This document shows, one piece after another, positions 1 to 8,666 of a stretch of DNA of 64,000 nt. Source of the stretch: Virgibacillus_F sp049310925 (GTDB lineage Bacteria > Bacillota > Bacilli > Bacillales > Amphibacillaceae); the NCBI RefSeq assembly GCF_049310925.1, contig NZ_JBMERP010000011.1, forward strand, positions 3,102-67,101, in the 5' to 3' direction. Numbering within the stretch: position 1 is the first letter of the stretch; the number at the start of each line of letters is the position of its first letter. Both the position numbers and the translations under genes were made by a program. A model generated the notes under the pieces. That model saw only the letters and a program-made list of their open reading frames with translations. It was not told the DNA's origin and did no database searches.

Positions 1-396
1 GCCGCTATGCGTTACGCAGGTCCAAGAGAAGCAATTTTTCATGCGCTGGTTCGTAAAAACTTTGGCTGTACACATTTCATTGTCGGCCGTGATCACGCTG
101 GTGTTGGTGATTATTATGGCACGTATGATGCACAAAAAATATTCAGCAATTATGACGAAGCTGAACTAGGTATCACTCCATTATTTTTTGAGCACAGCTT
201 TTACTGCGTTGCATGTGAAGCAATGGCCTCAAGCAAAACATGCCCACACGACAGCGACCAACACGTCGTTTTGTCAGGGACAAAAGTACGTGAGCTGCTT
301 CGAAATGGTGAAAAGCCACCAACAACATTTAGCCGTCCAGAAGTAGCAGAAACGCTTATTGAAGGTTTGAAAAAGAGTGAAAAGGCCGAGGTGTAG
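1..396 (+). CDS. sat: Sulfate adenylyltransferase (ATP sulfurylase), C-terminal part
   Basis: The window opens inside this gene; about 131 C-terminal codons are present and the frame is open from base 1. It makes adenosine 5'-phosphosulfate (APS) from ATP and sulfate, the first step of assimilatory sulfate reduction in the cytoplasm. The visible part carries AMRYAGPREA followed by GRDHAGVGDYYGTYDAQ, which are typical of the catalytic domain of bacterial Sat. The Met at base 7 is internal, not a start. It heads a run of cysJ, cysI, cysC and siroheme genes on the same strand, which confirms the role. A large palindromic repeat element separates it from cysJ. Confidence 0.95.
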   Translation, partial: AAMRYAGPREAIFHALVRKNFGCTHFIVGRDHAGVGDYYGTYDAQKIFSNYDEAELGITPLFFEHSFYCVACEAMASSKTCPHDSDQHVVLSGTKVRELLRNGEKPPTTFSRPEVAETLIEGLKKSEKAEV

Positions 397-490
397 TGAG
401 GATTGAAGATAAGTGCAATCCAAATACAGCGAGGAAATTTAGTTAAGACTGAAAGACTATAAACTACGGTGTTGTGAAATTTTTTCAACG

Positions 491-790
491 CCGTTCCGGC
501 AGAATACTTCGCTTTCCGCGGGCACGGCCTCAGTCTCCTCGAGAAAACCACTCTGCGGGGTCTTCGGACTCGCGCTGTTCCCGCAGGAGTCTTCGTATTC
601 TGCCTTCACTAAGAATCCTGTGGTTTTACGGGAGTTCTACTACCTTAAATAGAAAGCCTATCTAAGCGGAGGAAAAATACGAGACTCCAGTGGGAAAGGA
701 ACAGTCTGAAGACCCCGCAGTGAGCGGTTTTTGCTCCGAGGAGGCTGAAGCGTTCCCCACGGAAAGCGAGTGTTTTTCCGTAGCGCTGGA
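491..790. repeat. Composite palindromic intergenic element, copy 1
   Basis: The 588 bases between sat and cysJ hold no gene. Two GC-rich modules lie head to head. Module A (498-604) is bounded by GGCAGAATAC and GTATTCTGCC. Module B (666-787) runs from GGAAAAATAC to GTGTTTTTCC. Each has an internal fold of the form CTTTCCGCGGG ... CCCGCAGGAGTC, or its B-module equivalent. The same A and B modules recur in reverse order and orientation at 5332-5635, so this copy and copy 2 form a large inverted pair around cysJIC. The short open frames inside are by-products of the palindromes. Non-autonomous, MITE/REP-like status is inferred from multiplicity and symmetry; no transposase is present. Confidence 0.8.
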
Positions 791-984
791 TCAACACCAA
801 TTTTGTAAAGGTTGGTAGGAAAACTACTTCTCAAGTAAAGATGAAGTAACCAACGTCATAAAAAATTTACAACCAAACATCGGTTATACGAAGTCCCTGC
901 TACACGCGGCATCACCGTGCAACCGCAGTACACATCAATAACCAAAAAACAAAAAAATGCATTCCTTTGTGAGGTGGATATTCT

Positions 985-2820
985 TTGCAGTTACAGGTAA
1001 AAAACAGCCCGTTTAATCAAGAACAAACAGATCTACTTAATAACCTTTTGCCAACATTAACAGAAACACAAAAAGTTTGGTTAGGTGGATATCTGGCAGC
1101 ATCCGGCACAGCCGAATCCCAGCTAGCAACGGCACCTACTGACCAACAACCAGGTGTTCAAGCATCTGCTCAAATTAGTCAACCCGCTTCCCGGGAAGTA
1201 ACCGTCCTTTTTGGTTCAGAAACCGGAAACGGACAACAGCTTGCTGAAGGGTTGGCACAAAGGCTGAAGGAGCAGGGCTTGCAAGTTGCTCTCTCAGCGA
1301 TGGATGATTTCAAGCCCAAGGAGCTAAAGAAAGTTCAGGATTTACTCATTGTGACAGCAACACATGGAGAAGGAGACCCACCAGATAACGCGCTATCGTT
1401 TAACGAATTCATTTTTGGCAGAAAAGCCCCTAAATTATCAGATGTGCGCTTTTCAGTACTTGCCCTGGGAGACCAGTCCTACGAGTTTTTCTGTCTGACA
1501 GGTCAGGAAGTTGACAAGCGACTGGAGGAATTAGGTGGCGAGCGGCTTTACCCACGTGTTGATTGTGATGTTGACTTTGACGACGATGCAGCAGAGTGGA
1601 TCGAAGGTGTCTTAGGTACATTGAAAGAGACGTCAGATGCACAGTCTGCGGATGTTCAGGCAACAGAGACTGAAGCGGGACTTCAAACAAAGCAATCGGC
1701 GTATTCAAGAACAAATCCATTCAGGGCTGAAATCCTAGACAATTTTCAGCTGAATGGACGTGGATCAAACAAGGAAACCCGTCATCTTGAGCTATCACTT
1801 GAAGGATCGAATTTCGAGTTTGAACCGGGTGACAGTCTTGGGATTTTCCCTGAAAATAATCAGGAGCTGGTTAATCAGATTATCGACGTGATGAACTGGA
1901 AACATGAAGAAAGTGTACCAATTAACAAACAGGGTGAGGTACTATCCGTTCGTAATGCACTACTCTATAACTTTGAGATTACGAGATTGACAAAACCATT
2001 GCTTGAGCAAGCGGAGCAACTTTTCGGAAATGAAGCATTAAGTACATTAATTGAACAAGAGGAAGAGCGAAAAGCCTATCTCGATGGACGTGATCTGCTG
2101 GATTTAATCAAGGATTATCCGCCGCAGGAAGTATCACCTGGCGAATTCATCCAGATTCTTCGCAAGATCCCGGCTCGGCTTTACTCCATCTCGAGCAGCT
2201 ATAGAGCCAATCCTGATGAGGTTCATCTCACTATCGGAACGGTAAGGTACCAGGCACACGGCCGCGATCGTACCGGTGTTTGTTCCGGACAGTGTGCAGA
2301 ACGAACGGAAGCGGGTGGATTGTTACCAGTTTATGTTCACCGAAATCCGAACTTCAAATTTCCAGCTGATCAACACGCACCCATCATTATGATTGGACCA
2401 GGAACAGGCGTTGCTCCATTCAGATCGTTCCTTGAAGAGCGAGAAGAAACGGGCGTCGAAGGGAAAACATGGTTATTTTTCGGCGAGCAGCACTTTTCAA
2501 CAGACTTTCTTTATCAGGTCGAATGGCAAAACTGGCTCAAAGAAGGCGTGCTAAGCAAAATGGATGTTGCGTTTTCCCGTGATACTGAAGAAAAGGTTTA
2601 TATACAGCATCGCATGCTCGAACAAAGCAAAGAACTCTATCAATGGCTGCAGGAAGGTGCGAGCGTTTATGTGTGTGGGGACGAAAAACACATGGCACAT
2701 GACGTGCATACAACCCTGGCAGCAATTTTGGAAAAAGAGGGCGGCATGACGCATGAAGAAGCAGAGGTTTACCTCACAGACATGCGCCAGCAAAAACGCT
2801 ATCAACGCGATGTTTATTGA
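985..2820 (+). CDS. cysJ: Assimilatory sulfite reductase (NADPH) flavoprotein, alpha subunit
   Basis: Carries electrons from NADPH through FAD and FMN to the CysI hemoprotein for six-electron reduction of sulfite to sulfide. It is 611 aa, normal for CysJ. An N-terminal flavodoxin domain (about 70-205; VLFGSETGNGQ, THGEGDPPD) is followed by the ferredoxin-reductase part: FAD motif RLYSISSS near 397, NADPH motif GPGTGVAPFRSF near 470, and the family-typical C-terminal end RYQRDVY. The start is TTG, chosen because GAGGTGG sits seven bases upstream. cysI begins 25 bases downstream, so the two subunits are co-transcribed. Confidence 0.96.
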   Translation: MQLQVKNSPFNQEQTDLLNNLLPTLTETQKVWLGGYLAASGTAESQLATAPTDQQPGVQASAQISQPASREVTVLFGSETGNGQQLAEGLAQRLKEQGLQVALSAMDDFKPKELKKVQDLLIVTATHGEGDPPDNALSFNEFIFGRKAPKLSDVRFSVLALGDQSYEFFCLTGQEVDKRLEELGGERLYPRVDCDVDFDDDAAEWIEGVLGTLKETSDAQSADVQATETEAGLQTKQSAYSRTNPFRAEILDNFQLNGRGSNKETRHLELSLEGSNFEFEPGDSLGIFPENNQELVNQIIDVMNWKHEESVPINKQGEVLSVRNALLYNFEITRLTKPLLEQAEQLFGNEALSTLIEQEEERKAYLDGRDLLDLIKDYPPQEVSPGEFIQILRKIPARLYSISSSYRANPDEVHLTIGTVRYQAHGRDRTGVCSGQCAERTEAGGLLPVYVHRNPNFKFPADQHAPIIMIGPGTGVAPFRSFLEEREETGVEGKTWLFFGEQHFSTDFLYQVEWQNWLKEGVLSKMDVAFSRDTEEKVYIQHRMLEQSKELYQWLQEGASVYVCGDEKHMAHDVHTTLAAILEKEGGMTHEEAEVYLTDMRQQKRYQRDVY

Positions 2821-2844
2821 TAAAAAAGAAAGGAGTTTAGCCTA

Positions 2845-4590
2845 ATGGTGAAAAACAAAACAACAGATCAAACCAATCCTCCAAGCGATATGGAACGAAT
2901 AAAGAAAGAAGGCGACTACCTGCGCGGAACAATCAAAGAAGGACTCGAGGACAGAATTACTGCAGCTATTTCCGATGACGATAATAAGCTGTTGAAATTC
3001 CACGGGAGCTACCAGCAGGATGACCGGGATCTACGTGATGAACGGCGACGTCAGAAGCTTGAACCGGCTTACCAATTCATGATTCGCGCACGGATGCCAG
3101 GCGGAATTGCAACGCCGGACCAATGGTTGGTTATGGATGACATTTCCGAGAAACACGGTAATGGCACCCTGAAACTGACAACTAGGCAGACGTTCCAGTT
3201 ACACGGAATTTTAAAATGGAATTTAAAGGAGACAATGCAGGGAATTAATAATGCATTACTCGATACACTGGCAGCATGTGGTGATGTTAACAGGAATGTG
3301 ATGTGCAATTCGAATCCGTTTCAATCGGAAATTCACACGGAGGTTCATCAAATAGCGAGTGATCTCAGTAACCACCTTACACCGAAAACGAGGGCTTACC
3401 ATGAGATCTGGCTTGATGAGGAAAAAGTTGTGGACAGTCGCACGCCAGAAGAAATTGAGCCGATGTACAAGGATCTTTATTTGCCTAGAAAATTTAAAAT
3501 TGGCATCGCCGTTCCTCCTTCCAATGATATTGATGTCTATTCTCAGGATCTTGGATTTATCGCAATTTTAGAAGAAGGAAAACTGCAGGGATTCAACGTG
3601 GCTGTAGGTGGAGGCATGGGAATGACGCACGGTGACACGAGCACATATCCACAAGTATCACGCGTAATTGGTTACATTCCGACAGAAAAAATTAACGAAG
3701 TTTCCGAAACGATTATTACAATTCAACGTGATTACGGCAATCGTTCGAATAGAAAAAATGCACGCTTTAAATATACTATCGATGCCAATGGTCTTGATTG
3801 GTTTAAACAGGAATTAACAACTCGTTTAGGCTGGGAGATTGAAGAAGCACGCACTTTTGAATTTGATCATAATGGGGACCGTTACGGCTGGGTTAAGGGT
3901 GACAACGGAAACTGGCACCTGACGTTATTTATTCAAAACGGTAGAGTTGCCGATTTTGAAAATTATGCACTCAAAACAGGTCTGAGAGAAATCGCGAAAG
4001 CACACACTGGAGATTTCAGGCTGACAGCGAATCAAAATTTAATCATTGCCAATGTAACAAGCAGGAAAAAGAAGGAGATCAAAGAATTAGTCGAAAAATA
4101 TGGAATGACTGCAGGTGAAAATCATTCAGCATTGCGGAGAAATTCCATGGCATGTGTTGCTTTTCCAACGTGTGCGTTGGCAATGGCGGAATCCGAGCGC
4201 TATCTTCCATCATTAGTGGATAAAATCGAAGTAATCCTCGATGAAGCAGGCCTAAACGAACAGGAAATCGTGATTCGCATGTCAGGCTGTCCAAACGGAT
4301 GTTCACGCCCAGCTCTCGCTGAAATTGCCTTTATTGGAAAAGCACCAGGAAAGTACAATATGTACCTCGGCGGTGGATTCACTGGAGATAGGTTGAACAG
4401 TCTTTACCGCGAAAATATTGCAGAGGAAGAAATTTTAGAAATCCTTCGTCCAATATTAATTGCTTACGGAAAAGAACGTAATGTAGGTGAGCACTTCGGC
4501 GACTATGTGGTACGTGCTGGTTACGTTGAAGAGGTTCTTTCTGGCCTTGACTTTCATGCAGCTAAAACGGATCTTTTTGTAAAAAAATAA
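2845..4590 (+). CDS. cysI: Assimilatory sulfite reductase hemoprotein, beta subunit
   Basis: Catalytic subunit that reduces sulfite to sulfide on a coupled siroheme/4Fe-4S centre, accepting electrons from CysJ. The 581 aa match the family length. The four cluster-binding cysteines are visible as C437-X5-C443 (CVAFPTC) and C482-X3-C486 (GCPNGC). Upstream is the substrate-binding arginine/lysine region with TTRQTFQLHG. The ATG follows a clear AAAGGAG. The siroheme it needs is supplied by cobA, sirB and sirC just downstream, so enzyme and cofactor are encoded together. Confidence 0.97.
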   Translation: MVKNKTTDQTNPPSDMERIKKEGDYLRGTIKEGLEDRITAAISDDDNKLLKFHGSYQQDDRDLRDERRRQKLEPAYQFMIRARMPGGIATPDQWLVMDDISEKHGNGTLKLTTRQTFQLHGILKWNLKETMQGINNALLDTLAACGDVNRNVMCNSNPFQSEIHTEVHQIASDLSNHLTPKTRAYHEIWLDEEKVVDSRTPEEIEPMYKDLYLPRKFKIGIAVPPSNDIDVYSQDLGFIAILEEGKLQGFNVAVGGGMGMTHGDTSTYPQVSRVIGYIPTEKINEVSETIITIQRDYGNRSNRKNARFKYTIDANGLDWFKQELTTRLGWEIEEARTFEFDHNGDRYGWVKGDNGNWHLTLFIQNGRVADFENYALKTGLREIAKAHTGDFRLTANQNLIIANVTSRKKKEIKELVEKYGMTAGENHSALRRNSMACVAFPTCALAMAESERYLPSLVDKIEVILDEAGLNEQEIVIRMSGCPNGCSRPALAEIAFIGKAPGKYNMYLGGGFTGDRLNSLYRENIAEEEILEILRPILIAYGKERNVGEHFGDYVVRAGYVEEVLSGLDFHAAKTDLFVKK

Positions 4591-4613
4591 TCCAAAAGAG
4601 AGGATGACCTGAA

Positions 4614-5207
4614 TTGGCTACAAATATTGTATGGCATGACACTTCAATTAATAAAAAAAATTACCGGACCAAAAACGGTCATCACAGTGGCGTAATCTGG
4701 TTTACCGGACTTTCAGGATCAGGCAAATCTACTATCGCAAATCTAGTAAACAAAAAACTTTTCGACGTGCAGGTCAACACATACATCCTTGATGGAGATA
4801 ATGTTCGCCACGGGCTAAATGCCGGCCTCGGATTCAGTGCCGACGATCGAACAGAAAACATTAGACGAGTGGGCGAGGTGGCTAAGCTATTTGCAGATAG
4901 CGGCGCGATTGTCCTTACCGCGTTTATTTCACCTTACCAATCTGACCGGGACCGCGTTCGCGAAATACTTACAAAGGATGAATTCCTAGAGGTTCATGTA
5001 GATTGCCCACTTGCCGCATGTGAAAGGCGCGATCCAAAGGGCTTATACAAAAAAGCAAGGAATGGAGAAATCAAGGAGTTTACTGGAATTGATTCTCCAT
5101 ACGAAGCACCAAATTCACCCGAACTCGTTATCAAATCGGACCAATTCAATGAAGAAGAATGCGCGGACCAGATTATTAGTGTGTTAAAAGAAATGCAGTG
5201 GATATAG
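4614..5207 (+). CDS. cysC: Adenylylsulfate kinase (APS kinase)
   Basis: Phosphorylates APS to PAPS with ATP, the step after Sat. At 197 aa it is the usual length. The P-loop GLSGSGKST occupies residues 32-40. DGDNVRHGLN and the later EFTGIDSPYEAP segment, which contacts the adenylyl group, are also family-typical. The start is TTG with GAGAGG about 10 bases upstream. It lies 23 bases after cysI in the same operon. No PAPS reductase gene (cysH) is visible in this window; it may lie upstream of sat. Confidence 0.96.
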   Translation: MATNIVWHDTSINKKNYRTKNGHHSGVIWFTGLSGSGKSTIANLVNKKLFDVQVNTYILDGDNVRHGLNAGLGFSADDRTENIRRVGEVAKLFADSGAIVLTAFISPYQSDRDRVREILTKDEFLEVHVDCPLAACERRDPKGLYKKARNGEIKEFTGIDSPYEAPNSPELVIKSDQFNEEECADQIISVLKEMQWI

Positions 5208-5214
5208 GTGGAAG

Positions 5215-5722
5215 GATATTTTCTTGAAGGCAGTTTTCTGAAAAAATGTCGTTGTTGACGTAAAGTCTATAAACTGCGAAGTAACTCTAGATTGATTTTC
5301 TATCACACTTTACTAAATTGGTGCTAAATCCAGCGCTGCGGAAAAACACTCGCTTTCCATGGGGAACGCTTCAGCCTCCTCGGAGCAAAAACCGCTCACT
5401 GCGGGGTCTTCAGACTGTTCCTTTCCCATTGGAGTCTCGCATTTTTCCTCCGCTTAGATAGGTTTCTGTTCAAGGTAGTAGAATTCCTGTAAAAACGCAG
5501 GATTATTAGTGTAGGCAGAATACGAAGACTCCTGCGGGAACAGCACGCGTCCGAAGACCCCGGAAGAAGCGCTCTTTGCTTCTGAGGAGGCTGAGGCCGT
5601 GCCCGCGGAAAGCGAAGTATTCTGCCGGAACGGCGTCAAAAGAGGTCACTACATCACAGTTTTTTTCACCAACTGCGAAGATTAAAAGCAACAAAACTTA
5701 CGAAAAAGAGCATTTTAAAACC
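5215..5722. repeat. Composite palindromic intergenic element, copy 2
   Basis: This fills most of the gap between cysC and cobA. Module B (about 5332-5462) comes first and module A (about 5513-5635) second, the reverse-complement arrangement of copy 1. The left outer end begins GGCAGTTTTCTGAAAAAATG and the right end contains AGCAACAAAACTTACGAAAA. Both ends recur at copies 3 and 4, so they look like element termini. The conserved stretch ACTAAATTGGTGCT next to module B recurs in copy 3 and, inverted and diverged, in copy 1. No gene is seen in this stretch. Confidence 0.8.
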
Positions 5723-5730
5723 CCCAACGT

Positions 5731-5759
5731 CCAGGACAAACGAATTTTGTTTGTCCTGG
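5731..5759 (+). other. Perfect 11-bp hairpin upstream of cobA
   Basis: CCAGGACAAAC and GTTTGTCCTGG form a perfect 11-bp stem with a seven-base loop, 51 bases before the cobA start. It is followed by the ten-base palindrome CCCCATGGGG and not by a T run, so it is not a standard terminator. It could be a protein-binding site or an mRNA processing or attenuation structure separating the cys genes from the siroheme genes. The function is unknown. Confidence 0.5.
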
Positions 5760-5810
5760 GACCCCATGGGGCAGGAATTTTAAATGTACAACATGAAAGG
5801 GGTAGGAGCG

Positions 5811-6587
5811 ATGAGTAGAGTATATTTGGTAGGTGCCGGTCCAGGAGATCCTGACCTAATCACGGTTAAAGGACTTAAAGCCATTCAAAAAGCAGACGTA
5901 ATTTTATACGACCGGTTGATCAATGATGAATTATTAAGCCACGCCCCAAACTATGCAGAATTAGTATACTGCGGGAAAAGCCCGAATCAGCACTCGCTTA
6001 CACAGGAAAAAATAAATGATTTATTGTGCTTCTATGCAAGCCAGGGGAAAGTAGTCACACGGTTAAAAGGTGGCGACCCATTCATATTTGGGAGAGGTGG
6101 CGAGGAAGCGGAAGTGCTGGCAAAAAGGGGAATTCCTTTTGAAATAGTTCCAGGTATCACTTCTGGATCGGCTGCACCTGCTTATGCTGGAATTCCACTG
6201 ACCCACCGAAACTATAGCTCATCTGTTGCGTTCGTTTCGGGGGTAACTAAAACTGGTGAGGAGCTAGATAAATACTGGGAACACTTAGCCAAGGGAGTCG
6301 ACACGCTGTGTGTGTATATGGGTGTCAAAAATCTGCCGGATATTTGCGAACAGCTCATCCGCCATGGTCGTAATCCTAGCACCCCGATTGCGCTTGTCCA
6401 TTGGGGCACGACCGAAAGCCAGCAAACAGTTACCGGAACACTTGAAACAATTATTGAGAAAGCCAGTAAAATGAAGAATCCATCAATGATTATTATTGGA
6501 GAAGTAGTTACATTGCGGGAAAAACTTCAATGGTTCGAACAGCTGAATGTGGAACCACTTGACCAAGAACATGCAATAGTTGGATGA
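5811..6587 (+). CDS. cobA: Uroporphyrinogen-III C-methyltransferase (SUMT)
   Basis: Transfers two methyl groups from S-adenosylmethionine to uroporphyrinogen III, giving precorrin-2, the first step of siroheme synthesis. The 258-aa product begins with VYLVGAGPGDPDLITVKG and contains GDPFIFGRGGEEAE and VPGITSG, the standard SAM-binding signatures. I start it at the ATG preceded by GGGGTAGGAG rather than the in-frame ATG 27 bases upstream, which lacks a ribosome site. Its stop overlaps the leader of sirB. It is a stand-alone SUMT, not a CysG fusion, equivalent to B. subtilis ylnD. Confidence 0.95.
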   Translation: MSRVYLVGAGPGDPDLITVKGLKAIQKADVILYDRLINDELLSHAPNYAELVYCGKSPNQHSLTQEKINDLLCFYASQGKVVTRLKGGDPFIFGRGGEEAEVLAKRGIPFEIVPGITSGSAAPAYAGIPLTHRNYSSSVAFVSGVTKTGEELDKYWEHLAKGVDTLCVYMGVKNLPDICEQLIRHGRNPSTPIALVHWGTTESQQTVTGTLETIIEKASKMKNPSMIIIGEVVTLREKLQWFEQLNVEPLDQEHAIVG

Positions 6588-6601
6588 CAGGAGGTTATAT
6601 G

Positions 6602-7342
6602 ATGCAAGGAATTTTATATGTGAGCCATGGAAGCAGGGTTCGAGAAGCGACCGCCGAAGCTGTTTCGTTTATTCGCTCAGTACAGCAGCTAGTTGACATT
6701 CCTCTCCAGGAAATTTGTTTTCTGGAACTAGCTGAACCAAATGTTGAACAAGGTATTGACAAATTAGTGGACCGTGGTGCCACTAGTATTTCTGTCGTAC
6801 CTGTTCTGCTATTAAGTGCTGGTCATTATTTTAAAGACATTCCAGATGAAGTTAACCGAGCAAAGGCAAGGCATTCCCATATTTCCTTTACTTATGGCGA
6901 GCCGCTTGGCATGCAGGATCGTTTTATTGAAATTTTGACAGACCGAATAAGTGAAACGAAGGTAGTGCCTAACCTAGATGCTAAACTGTTGCTCGTCGGA
7001 CGTGGTAGTCGCAACCCGGAAACAAAGAAGATAATAAAAGAAATAGGACAAAAACTGAAGGCGAAAACCAGTTTTAATTCTATTGATGTTTGTTTTTTGG
7101 CAGCTTGCGAACCATCCTTTGAACAGACCCTTCAATCCTCGTTAAAAAAAGATCACTCGCAAATTTTTATTGTACCCTATCTATGGTTTACCGGCGTGCT
7201 GATGAATTATATACTGGATAAAGTAAAAAAATCGAATCAGAATCACCCGGATATAGAAGTTGTGCTATGCCGGCAACTTGGTGAACACCCAATCATGGTT
7301 GAAGCGCTGAAAGAACGTGTCTATGAATCTATTGTGAAATAA
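6602..7342 (+). CDS. sirB: Sirohydrochlorin ferrochelatase, SirB/CbiX type
   Basis: Inserts Fe2+ into sirohydrochlorin to make siroheme for CysI. The 246-aa protein has the two-domain chelatase layout: an N-terminal YVSHGSR with the metal-handling histidine, and a second repeat beginning LLVGRGSRNPE. The second repeat lacks the histidine, as in CbiX-long proteins. The start is placed at the ATG seven bases after AGGAGG. An upstream in-frame ATG overlaps the cobA stop but precedes the ribosome site. It is equivalent to B. subtilis ylnE. Confidence 0.92.
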   Translation: MQGILYVSHGSRVREATAEAVSFIRSVQQLVDIPLQEICFLELAEPNVEQGIDKLVDRGATSISVVPVLLLSAGHYFKDIPDEVNRAKARHSHISFTYGEPLGMQDRFIEILTDRISETKVVPNLDAKLLLVGRGSRNPETKKIIKEIGQKLKAKTSFNSIDVCFLAACEPSFEQTLQSSLKKDHSQIFIVPYLWFTGVLMNYILDKVKKSNQNHPDIEVVLCRQLGEHPIMVEALKERVYESIVK

Positions 7343-7345
7343 GGA

Positions 7346-8014
7346 TGTTTTAAATGAAAGGCTCTTTTCGTAAGTTTTGTTGCTCTTTAAACTTCGCATT
7401 TGATACAAACTGCGACGTAACTGATGTATCTATTTCCTACCATGCTTTACTAAATTGGTGCTGAACCAGCGCTTCGGAAAAACACTCGCTTTCCGTGGGG
7501 AACGCTTCAGCCTCCTCGGAGCAAAAACCGCTCACTGCGGGGTCTTCAGACTGTTCCTTTCCCACAGGAGTCTCGCATTTTTCCTCAGCTTAGTTAGCTT
7601 TCTGTTCAAGGGAGAAAATGTCCCATGAAAACACGCGATTCATGTGTATTTTTCTTTCGACAATTAGAAATTCTTGTTCCCACAGGACAAGGAAGGCTTC
7701 GGCAGCGTGACATCGCACGAAAAAAAGGGACTGTATTTTTGAGGAGTCGACTGTCCTCCGCTTTAATCAAGCGGTATAGAGTTATTTATCATGATGGCCA
7801 TATGTTTACGCTATACCAGCGAAGGAAATACACGAAGACTCCTGCGGGAGGAAAGGCATAGGTGAGACCCCGCAGTGCGTAGCACGAGGAGACTCACCAG
7901 CCTCCCGCGGAAAGCGTAGTGTATTTCCGTAGCGGTAGGTTACGTAGCAGTTTATAGATTTTGTTGTCAAAAACAACAATCTTTTAGAAAACAGCCAAAT
8001 GAAAAGATCCTAAA
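7346..8014. repeat. Composite palindromic intergenic element, copy 3
   Basis: Fills the 698-base gap between sirB and sirC. From the left it shows the inverted AGCAACAAAAC end, then the ACTAAATTGGTGCT stretch and module B (about 7460-7600). After a less conserved middle comes a third module type, C (about 7815-7945), bounded by GGAAATACAC and GTGTATTTCC with CTCCTGCGGGAGG inside. The right end carries the inverted GGCTGTTTTCTAAAAGATTG terminus. The element is therefore in the opposite orientation to copies 2 and 4. A 78-codon open frame in the middle has no ribosome site and follows the palindromes, so no gene is called. Confidence 0.8.
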
Positions 8015-8040
8015 TTAAAAACTGGTAAGGAGAACATAAG

Positions 8041-8661
8041 ATGGCGATTACACCACTCATGGTTGACCTAGAAGGGAAAAAAATAATTATTATTGGTGGT
8101 GGACGTGTCGCCTACCGCAGGGCCGATACGCTAACTGACAGTGGTGCTGCGATCACAATCATCAGTCCGGAAATCGCAGAGGGAATCCGCTCACTTCTAG
8201 AAAATGAAAAGGTGACCTGGCGGCAAAAGAACTTCGAACCCGTCGACCTTGAGGAGGCCTTTCTAGTAATAGTAGCTACCAATAATCCCGAGGTTAATAG
8301 TTCAGTAGTTAAGGCTTGCCCGCCAGATTCCCTACTGAATGTAGCATCGGATTCTACACAGGGCGATGTGCAATTTCCATCCCACTTAAAACGTGGAAAA
8401 CTGACAGTAAGTATTTCAACGGATGGAGCAAGTCCTCTACTTTCCTCCAAAATTAAAAAACAACTTCAAACGACTTTTGAAGAAGGCTACGGCGATTATG
8501 TCGATTTCCTGTATGAAAGTCGGCAGCTTATAAAGCGATCTCCACTCGGATTAAAAGAAAGGAGACAGTTACTGAAGGAATTATTGTCGGATGAATTTCT
8601 CAACAGTAAAAAACAGCGTATAGCGATAAATTGGTTAACAAACTTAGTTGAAAGGAGCTGA
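8041..8661 (+). CDS. sirC: Precorrin-2 dehydrogenase (siroheme synthase N-terminal-like)
   Basis: NAD-dependent oxidation of precorrin-2 to sirohydrochlorin, the step between CobA and SirB. The 206-aa protein starts with a Rossmann dinucleotide-binding loop, KKIIIIGGGRVAYRRA (about 14-29), and continues with the Met8/CysG N-terminal dimerisation fold (VNVASDSTQGDVQFPS-like segment, STDGASPLLSSKIK). It is equivalent to B. subtilis ylnF. Start: ATG after AAGGAGAACATA. The next gene starts five bases after its stop. Confidence 0.93.
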   Translation: MAITPLMVDLEGKKIIIIGGGRVAYRRADTLTDSGAAITIISPEIAEGIRSLLENEKVTWRQKNFEPVDLEEAFLVIVATNNPEVNSSVVKACPPDSLLNVASDSTQGDVQFPSHLKRGKLTVSISTDGASPLLSSKIKKQLQTTFEEGYGDYVDFLYESRQLIKRSPLGLKERRQLLKELLSDEFLNSKKQRIAINWLTNLVERS

Positions 8662-8666
8662 TTACA

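Noticed and set aside
474..665. Open frame in the sat-cysJ gap, and similar frames at 5576-5818
   Set aside because: Both are translations of module A; the same arginine/serine-rich peptide appears because the repeat is the same, not because a protein is conserved.
7625..7861. 78-codon open frame between sirB and sirC
   Set aside because: It lies across the modules of composite element copy 3, has no ribosome site, and its sequence follows the palindromes.
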